Below are positions 57,001 through 64,000 of a stretch of DNA of 64,000 nt, in pieces. The stretch is from the NCBI RefSeq assembly GCF_964340395.1, contig NC_135558.1, positions 18,901,371 to 18,965,370 of the forward strand, written 5' to 3'. How positions within the stretch are numbered: the first letter of the stretch is position 1; each line of letters opens with the position of its first letter. Made by a program: the position numbers and the translations under genes. Source of the DNA: Glandiceps talaboti (Eukaryota > Hemichordata > Enteropneusta > Spengelidae). Under the pieces are notes generated by a model. It made no database searches. It worked only from the letters and a program-made list of their open reading frames with translations, and had not been told where the DNA came from.

Positions 57001-59581
57001 ATTTAATCAATACAGAATTAGATTTTTCACAATAATCTTACCTAGAACGTGTATATCTAAGATCTGTACCGCTAGCCATGATTGGTCCATGTAGATAATG
57101 CAAATGTGACACATCGCTTCCATTTTCTGGCACCTCCTACAAATCAATAATTTTCAGAATAATGTTACATTTGCCCGTCATTTGACAAAAAGATTAAGTT
57201 CATCATATTCCCCCTGGATTTTTATATTTGAACAGTCTACACTCATTACTTATGCACACTATTGAAATAAGCATTACATGTTTGGGTACATTAAATAAAA
57301 GTACATTCCATATTATCTCACACACTGTGGATGAACTCACTGTCTCACAGCACATCCATTCAGATTGCAATATTTTGTGCAATGCAAAATATTACATTGA
57401 GGCGTTTGTTACAAGGTTACAGTTACTGCATAACTATAAACATATAAGTAGGTGTTAGAGAAGACACAGTAGCCTTGTTACTATCCATTAACAAGAGCTC
57501 TGGGAGATCAGTAACAACTTTTGTAGTTACAAGTTGGTGACCATGCAGGGGATGAGATTATTGGGTCGGTAGCTCTTTTGATATCGCTTTTTGTATTAAA
57601 TGAAGTGGTTTGAAGATACATAATGTATATGCAATATATCAAGAGGGTTGCTTAGAAATTACAAGTGGGTTGGCACCCTTCTTACTCTACATGTATTCAG
57701 AGACAGCACTACATCATGATGAGCTGTAGAGGTTTTGCTCATAGATACATTGTATGTGTGTTCCATACGTGTACCATCTCCCTCATGACTCAAAGGCAAC
57801 TTGATGCACGCATTCCATAACACTCATCTGTACATGGAAAGGGTGGTCTATCAAACTTATGAAATATAACTTTAAAATTAAACCAAATGTTGGATTTTTC
57901 ACAAAATGATACAAATTCTTTAATCTTTCAAGTTCGTGTTCCAAAAGGCATAACTAAAAACATCCCTGCAGTATTCGAGTCATTTCATAAGTGTCTGCCT
58001 ATGCCATTACCCACCCATGCACATGTGTTCTAAACATGCAGCTAAATATATCTATTTCATAAGTGTACAATGTGCAATACCTCTACATGAGAATTTATGT
58101 GATGTTCTGAGTATCCACGGAAGGACCACTTTCCATTGTCTACTTCTTCAATAATTGGTGGTTCCCAACTTGGAGCTCTACCTTCAGCATCAAACCATAT
58201 GTATATCAATCCATTCCTTTCCATAGATGTCCAAGATTTCACCTTAGCAAAATCTGGCACTACAATGTCACAAACAAAAAATGAAAAATGAGCAAAATTT
58301 TTATTACATTTTAATATAATTAATATGTTTAATTAGACATTTTCATCAAATATATTCTCACACAATAAGCACTTCACTGGTACATGGGTATCAGAATGAG
58401 CACTGAACTGTCTAAAAATGATATGACGATAGGGAACTTGCAACCCGACATCTTGAATATCCTGATTGATTCATCATGGGAAATATGATGATAAATATGA
58501 ATTAATTGGTATTGTGAACAATTGTGTTACATTGTTTGTAACCACAAATAATCTTGTCATGGTTACCCTGACCACTGTTGGAGGTTTATTCTATCCAAAT
58601 TAGGTATTACGATAACTACAGATAATCCCATAATCCTTTGCATCAGAGCATGTTCATTCTGGATTGCAAAGTTCTCTATTGTTAGCTCAATTTCATTTCC
58701 ATGCTCTATACTATAGAAGTTTAACGATAAATTTTGAATTTAGTAACAGAACTGAAACTATTCATATTCTATTGAGTTTGCAGTCGTACACAAATGTCAA
58801 CCCCCGGTGACAAAACATACATTTAGCATATATTGTAGTGGGTAGACCTATAAACGTAAGAAAATACAAAATCACAAAAGATATGACAGTTAACTTTCCT
58901 GAAATGTGTTAACTTACTAATACAAATAACTCAATTTGCAGTGCAGAAAAAGTGTGAACAGTAACTGCGACTGATGTTTTCAAGAAATTCTTCCAAAAGT
59001 TGGTCAATGAATTAGCACAAACTGAGCTACACGTACATGTAAATGTGTCATTAAATATTGACGATGATGTGGACAAAGAGCCCTTAGTAAATGGGTGAAC
59101 AAACGGAGTACATTGTATTGTGAGTTACAAACTCCTGGGTGTTTTTAACTAATATGCTAAGTGGTGTTATGTAGGTACAATCTACCTGGGTTCCCCAGTC
59201 ATTTTACCAAATCAAATTATGGTACATGTAACCTGCACCTTTACTCCTTTTCTCTTAATTATCAATACAAAGTTACCAAATATTAGCAAAAAACACTGGT
59301 ATTATTTTTCTGCTAGTAGGTTATAGAATAGCCATAACTAAGTAAAAGCTAGCCTGCTTTGAAGATCAGCTGATCCTGAAAATTACTCTTACCCTTTTCA
59401 GCATATGGAATACTGACACATTTTCCATCTTCTCCTCGGAATGCCCAACCATGGAATGGACATTCAAGACAATCTCCAAGTATTCTGCCTCCAATGCCTA
59501 GATTAGCACCCATATGTGGACAGTATGCATCTATAACGAACGCTTTTCCACTCTCACCTCTAAATGCCACCACATGCTCAC
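53903..59581 (-). CDS. nvd: Cholesterol 7-desaturase (Neverland/DAF-36)-like Rieske oxygenase, 5' partial
   Basis: Rieske non-haem iron oxygenase. Relatives convert cholesterol to 7-dehydrocholesterol. Exons in transcript order: 59581-59393, 58259-58081, 57136-57042, 56851-56701, then 56258-56085 and/or 55997-55824 (homologous alternatives), then 54064-53903 with the stop. All junction phases fit. With one alternative the window encodes 315 residues; family members have about 420-450, so roughly 100 N-terminal residues including the membrane anchor are missing. Seen: Rieske CPH and ECPFH, mononuclear-iron NX2DX2HX4H in [13 protein letters not shown], and the C-terminal [11 protein letters not shown]. 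Neverland is known from many invertebrates but not mammals. Assignment to the Neverland branch rests on these motifs and is firm at family level; the substrate is inferred. Confidence 0.93.
54539..54898. mobile_element. TTAA-flanked foldback (MITE-like) element, 360 bp
   Basis: The two halves are near-reverse-complements over almost the entire length, starting AGTGGCCATGGGGATGAGG and ending with the inverse of AGTGGCCATATGGATGAGG. Flanked on both sides by TTAA (54535-54538, 54899-54902). Lies in the last intron of the desaturase gene. Confidence 0.85.
55315..55535. repeat. Tandem ATTGG-unit array in the last desaturase intron
   Basis: About four copies of a 55-60 bp unit with TGATTGGCTAT then TTTGAATAATCAATATCATA. 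It lies 290-510 bp downstream of alternative exon B in transcript orientation. Confidence 0.8.
55824..55997 (-). CDS. nvd: Desaturase alternative exon B
   Basis: 174 nt, phase 0-0, acceptor with a T-run then acacag, donor gttagt. Begins [20 protein letters not shown] and ends [13 protein letters not shown]. Only 87 nt of intron separate it from exon A. Confidence 0.93.
56085..56258 (-). CDS. nvd: Desaturase alternative exon A
   Basis: 174 nt, phase 0-0, acceptor ttcacag, donor gttggt. Begins [20 protein letters not shown] and ends [13 protein letters not shown]. Homologous to exon B along its whole length, 38 of 58 residues identical by hand count. Each alone gives a normal family-like protein; both together would duplicate 58 residues of the fold. 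Confidence 0.93.
56701..56851 (-). CDS. nvd: Desaturase exon: catalytic helix-grip domain, first part
   Basis: Completes an Arg codon and encodes [20 protein letters not shown] followed by [20 protein letters not shown] and AKQ. Ends phase 0 at gtaatg, just before the duplicated exon pair. Confidence 0.92.
57042..57136 (-). CDS. nvd: Desaturase exon: mononuclear iron site
   Basis: [20 protein letters not shown] carries Asn-X2-Asp-X2-His-X4-His; the two His are iron ligands and the Asp bridges to the Rieske cluster of the neighbouring subunit in this family. 95 nt; donor gtaaga. Confidence 0.96.
58081..58259 (-). CDS. nvd: Desaturase exon: start of the catalytic domain
   Basis: [20 protein letters not shown] and [16 protein letters not shown] match the strand-and-linker region that follows the Rieske domain. 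Begins with two bases completing the preceding codon; ends phase 0 at gtattg. Confidence 0.95.
58429..58679. mobile_element. MITE with TIRs, copy 2 (about 250 bp)
   Basis: Termini ATAGGGAACTTGC and, reversed, ATAGAGAACTTTGC. Interior is the reverse complement of 22689-22937. Located in a desaturase intron. Confidence 0.8.
59393..59581 (-). CDS. nvd: Desaturase exon: Rieske 2Fe-2S domain
   Basis: Encodes [20 protein letters not shown], then the cluster ligands CPHMGANLG (Cys, His) and, 17 residues later, ECPFHGW (Cys, His): CXH-X17-CX2H. Acceptor ttcacag, donor gtaaga, leaving one base that joins the next exon as Val. Confidence 0.96.
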
Positions 59582-60369
59582 CTGTGAACATAGGAATAAC
59601 ATATAGAATTAATAAAACAGTGCAACTTGCTGTATTGTAATCAACATTAACTTTTTCATTTTTTTTCTCAATAAAATTCAATTAAAACAATTATGTCTTC
59701 ATTTTTTTCTGTTGATGCACAACATTTTTATCCTAATGCTAACTTCCATACCAAAAACATTTGATTTCCAATTTGCACCCCCCCCCCCCCTACATGTATC
59801 TCCATCACTATGCATATAAACATACATGGAAACAACAGACAATTGATTTAAAGTTTATATTTATAGTTTTATTGGGAGAGGGGCATATTGTTATTATTTT
59901 AATTTTTTATTAAGGGCTTCCGAGCACATTGATGGATAAATAACCCTTATACATGTACACTACTTACATTAATTGCTCTTTTCACAATGTTTGGCACTCC
60001 GCGAATATTTTATGGGAGAATACAATGTAGTATGACGAGATATAACTTCAAAGGCTGACACCTAATTTTAGGGTATACATGTATGTAATTACATAAACTT
60101 ACTAGAAACCAAGTCATTAGAAAGGTTTAATTATCCCTCTCCCATACATGTTGTGGACCACACACCAGTGCGTCGTCCATTGAAAAACAAATTATTTGTT
60201 GTGGGTCAAAATGGGTTTTCTTGTAATCACATGCAGTTCACAATTGAGGAACATCGAATATTAGTCTATCACATGACATTACATGTTCTGTGTGAATGTT
60301 AGCACTTCAAGTTAGATAATCGTCACAATATATAAATCAGCGCATGTACAATTATATATGTACATGTAG

Positions 60370-60730
60370 GTAACACTTTAGTTTGGAGGATCACAAGAAA
60401 TTGATGAGCTTGATAATAATCGTCACATCAAAATGGCTTTAATAAATGGCACAAAAGTGACTATAGTGAGGGGTGAATACCATTATAGTTTGGTTAGTCA
60501 CAAGAAAATGCTGTATATCAGTGGCATATGTCAAAGTTATAAGGGATACTAATTTAAGACATATACCAGTTTAATGTCACAAGAAATTTCTATGCATCGG
60601 TGATACAATGTACATGTACAAATGTACATGTATGTCAAAGTTGGGGATAGTATAAAGGTGAATACTGTCATTTGGCATGTCACAGGAAATTGCTGTGTGT
60701 CAGTGGCATGTCACACAGACTCAGAAGTCA
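60370..60730. repeat. Degenerate tandem repeat
   Basis: About four poorly conserved units with the order GTGAATACC, then TGTCACAAGAAATTGCT, then ATCAGTGGCATATGTCAAAG. Confidence 0.55.
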
Positions 60731-62399
60731 CAAGTCACCAGATAGTAAGGAAATTAGGCAAATACATAAAACATACAAATGTATATATCACAACTTTAAG
60801 AAATAGCTGACTTGTGCATCAGTGGCACATCACTGTGGTTCATTGACCCACACCCACCAGCAGTCTGTCACAATGGATATAAATTACATTGTATGTACAT
60901 ATGTATTGTTAATTTTATCAAACATTTTGACTATGTTTATGAATGAAATACATGTAGTGTGTATTATTATCAATATCATAAATTTTAAGTAATAAATCAT
61001 GAATATGTACAATACTATTTTGATAACAAGTAATTTGTTATCAACACTCATGACACACCCGTGAATGGTACCCGTGAATGGTACCGCTGAACACAAACAT
61101 GAAACACAAAAGGTGTATTCATGGCAAATATACAAAATATTGACATCAATATTAGAATACTTGAAAATATCTAATTTATTTTGCAAACATCAATTTATGA
61201 TTCAACAGTGTGCATCAAAATAAAGCTGAGTTTGCATAAATTTACTGTGTAGAATAGAAAAACTTTGAATATTAATGAACAAATTTATAGCATGCATAAA
61301 AAAATCAAAATTGTACCAGAATGATGAAGAATGAATGACCTTTATTTTTGGAACTACAATGTAGATGAAGTCATTGATGAATGTAAATGTTTAGGGTGGT
61401 ATTAGGTAAAATTGGCCAGAGTCATATTTCCAGGGTTCCCCCACCAGTATTTTCATTTCAGAAGGCAAGTACACAAGTACATTGTAGTAGTTGAATCTAC
61501 ATGCACCGATGAATTTCCCAGGTATTTACGAGGGTTCCTAATATAGTGTAATGTATGACAAATGATGTCAGTTTTACCAGGTTGCCAGGGGTTCTTGAGT
61601 CTTGGTAAAAAATACTGCATTAAGAAACTTTTTGAATGCATAAACCCATAGCCCGGAGACTTACTGCTCTTGGTGTTACTGAAGCTCTTTGAAGTGTATG
61701 ACTGATGTGTATGTATAGTAACTTCAGAGACAAATCTCTAGACTAGTGAGACCATTGAGGACCATAATACAGCTCATTTCAAGTTACCATTCACCAGCTC
61801 TGTTTGCTACAACCAAACTAATAAGAAACTACACATTTCTGCAAGATTGAATGGATACAGTTTCTTGCAACATTTTGTCTTAAATGAAATGAACTAATGT
61901 GCCACCACACAGACATCAAAGTGTTGGCACCCACATGTCTGCATCTACTGCAGAGCATTCATATTATTTATCTCATAGTAGGCAAAATGTAGCACAATTT
62001 GCAATCTTGCTCTTATTGGTTTCTGCATGGCTATATCAAACAAAGCCGTTGAACAGTAATTTGAAATGAGCTGTACACATTTTGAAACTTTTTGCATGAC
62101 TTGCTTATTTATATAATCTTTTCATCGAATACTGACAATTGTAACCATTTAATTAAGGGTTATCATTTAGACAGTCATTATCGTGAATCGTTATCTGGGT
62201 AGTCCGTGCACCAATTCTCAGTAACCTACATGTAAATCCAAGTACATGTAGTCTTGAACAATAACACTCTAACCTGCATGTACATTTACATGTAATCTGC
62301 ATACTTCAATATATCAATATTTAGCTGTAAGTCAAAGCTTGGTAAGCTGTTATTACAAAAACAATTTCATAATATTGTTGCTAATAGAAGTTTGTTGAC

Positions 62400-62590
62400 C
62401 TGTGATTATTTACCCTGGTGGGGGTTGTCCTATGGGGATAGTTATACAGGGGCAATTGTCCTACACGTATGGGGGCAGTTATCCCGGGGCAGTTGTCCTA
62501 CTGGGGTAGTTATACAATGGCAGTTGTCCAACAGTTATCCTATGAGGGCAGTTACTGTATCCCAGTTATTCAGGGGCGGTCATCCAAGGG
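62400..62590. repeat. GGGGCAGTTGTCC minisatellite
   Basis: Many short units with GGGGCAGTTGTCCTA or GGGGTAGTTATAC, irregularly spaced. Confidence 0.75.
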
Positions 62591-63518
62591 GAAATGATCG
62601 AACCCTTAGAACAATACTGCAAGTTATCAAGCTCATAAAGGTATATGATTGTGAAAATGAAATTCATCAACTTGTGAGCAGAAACCACACCCAAACCATT
62701 TCTGTCAACAATACATTTTGTTTTCTAGGCTTACGTAACTCGTAAGTCAGTCTAAAAATTGTCATTGAAACATGGAATAGCTGGTAAATGTGCGACTAAT
62801 ACAGTACCCCTGATATATGGTACAGTGTGAAGCTACCAGTAGATATATTTGCCTCTGGAAAATTTGTGATATTATTTTTACAGTCTTCAGCTAGTTCTCG
62901 TAAATTAATTTTTTACTAATTTTATTCTACATTTAAGTCTGGTGTACAGTTTATGTACAAAATGGCATTTCAGTCACAACTCATTTTTGTGTTTTTGTTT
63001 TCCGTAACAGAATCGAAAATAATTAAAATTTCCAGGTTTATGATATTGCCATTTTACAATAAAACGTACCATCAATTTATCAATTCTAATGAAATCACTT
63101 GTCTACAAAAAAGAATAGCAATCTAAAAATAATATCCCTACTTTTTGTTCAGTCAATTAGTACCATACATGAACATGTACTTTGCTGTCTGGTACACGTG
63201 CATTAAAACGTTTACAATTCCTGTTAATGGGAACTGATTTAAATCAAATATCATCAAAACTTTCATGTTGATTCAGATATCAAAACACAAAACTAAAATA
63301 TTACACATTTATAAATTCCTGTTAATAGGAACTGATTTAAATCAAATATTCTCAAATCTTCCACGTCGCTTCAAATATCAAAATGACAAATCAAAATTGT
63401 CACACAGTCATATCATATATTTTGGTGAATGATTAATAAAGTGATGGATCTCTGTTACTCATCACTGGGTTTTTTTTTTTAGACCAAAGTTCAATTTATT
63501 TTAAAGGTGGGGTATTTA

Positions 63519-63725
63519 CTATTTGGCTATCTCTATTGACAGACAATTAGTCTTAGGCCTAGATATGGTGTTGCATGTGCTCTCAGTCACGTCCTCAAAC
63601 GATAAGGTCACGGCAACTATCAGTAGGGCGTTGACACAGATTATCCAGTTCACCGTAAACTCTGACCATTTCATTATGCCAAAGTTCCTTGACCACAGAA
63701 ATGACAGAAATTTGTATGACATCAA
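63519..63725 (-). other. ORF with hydrophobic segment; weak candidate for a first desaturase exon
   Basis: Minus-strand frame MKWSEFTVNWIICVNALLIV continues AVTLSF, a possible membrane anchor like the one expected at the Neverland N-terminus. No good splice donor follows, and the plus strand has an equally long ORF across the same bases. Confidence 0.2.
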
Positions 63726-64000
63726 GGCTTAAGTGCACATATACATTATATACCGTGTACTCTATACACTTACAGTTAAACAAACCCCATAGTATATTTC
63801 CAATAGTTTTGATTTTAGGGAGCTGTCAAAATTTTTTTTAAGTACATGGTTTATATCTTTAAGGGTAGGGTAGGGGGGGGACGACTCAAAGTTATTCCTA
63901 TTGATTTCTACTGACTCATAAAGGGGATTGGTGATAAACATGTTTTTTTACAACAATACTCTAACTGTGTGATATCTGAAATGTCTTGACAATATGTTTG

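Larger units (their letters stand above)
59582..64000. other. 5' intron/upstream flank of the desaturase gene
   Basis: The missing N-terminal exons were not found here. Contents: a degenerate repeat with GTCACAAGAAATTG words (60370-60730), frequent TACATGTA words, and a GGGGCAGTTGTCC-type minisatellite (62400-62590). At 63519-63725 two overlapping open frames exist on both strands. Confidence 0.5.

Overview
This is a window of an animal (metazoan) nuclear genome. It is AT-rich, carries genes split into many small exons with GT-AG introns, and is loaded with microsatellites, LINE fragments, tRNA-derived SINEs, MITE-like elements and a decayed Gypsy LTR retrotransposon. Nothing in it is prokaryotic. 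The gene content (a receptor guanylate cyclase and a Neverland/DAF-36-type Rieske oxygenase) fits an invertebrate such as a lophotrochozoan or an invertebrate deuterostome. The species cannot be fixed from sequence alone.

Two protein-coding genes are supported, and both lose their 5' ends at the window edges. (1) Plus strand, 1661-20626: 18 exons of a single-pass receptor guanylate cyclase. In order they encode the end of the ligand-binding domain, the juxtamembrane segment, a transmembrane helix, a pseudokinase (kinase homology) domain, the signalling-helix coiled coil, a complete and apparently competent cyclase domain, and the stop codon. Reading phase is consistent across the exons, with one uncertain junction. 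(2) Minus strand, 59581-53903: seven exons of a cholesterol 7-desaturase (Neverland/DAF-36)-like enzyme. They encode the Rieske cluster, the mononuclear-iron motif NX2DX2HX4H and the C-terminal helix-grip domain.

The most interesting signal is in the second gene. Two adjacent exons (56085-56258 and 55824-55997) are homologous, both exactly 174 nt, both phase 0-0, 38 of 58 residues identical by hand count, and separated by an intron of only 87 nt. This is the expected architecture of mutually exclusive alternative exons. They lie between the iron-binding His pair and the downstream Asp, so a switch would change the substrate pocket without touching the iron site.

Layout: 1-1580 LINE remnant; 1661-20626 guanylate cyclase gene with introns full of tetranucleotide repeats, LINE 3' ends and a SINE; 20627-24464 non-coding flank with a SINE and a MITE; 24465-26356 and 35339-37245 a pair of ~1.9 kb inverted repeats around a decayed Gypsy element (about 26869-34870), which itself carries a TIR element at 27653-28330; 37246-39080 a CR1-type LINE remnant; 39080-53902 non-coding DNA with MITEs and minisatellites, including a TTAA-flanked TIR element at 47044-48007; 53903-59581 the desaturase gene, with a TTAA-flanked foldback element and ATTGG-bearing tandem arrays in and beside it; 59582-64000 upstream flank or 5' intron of that gene. 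The two genes end toward each other across about 33 kb of repeat-rich DNA. The sequence gives no evidence that they work together.
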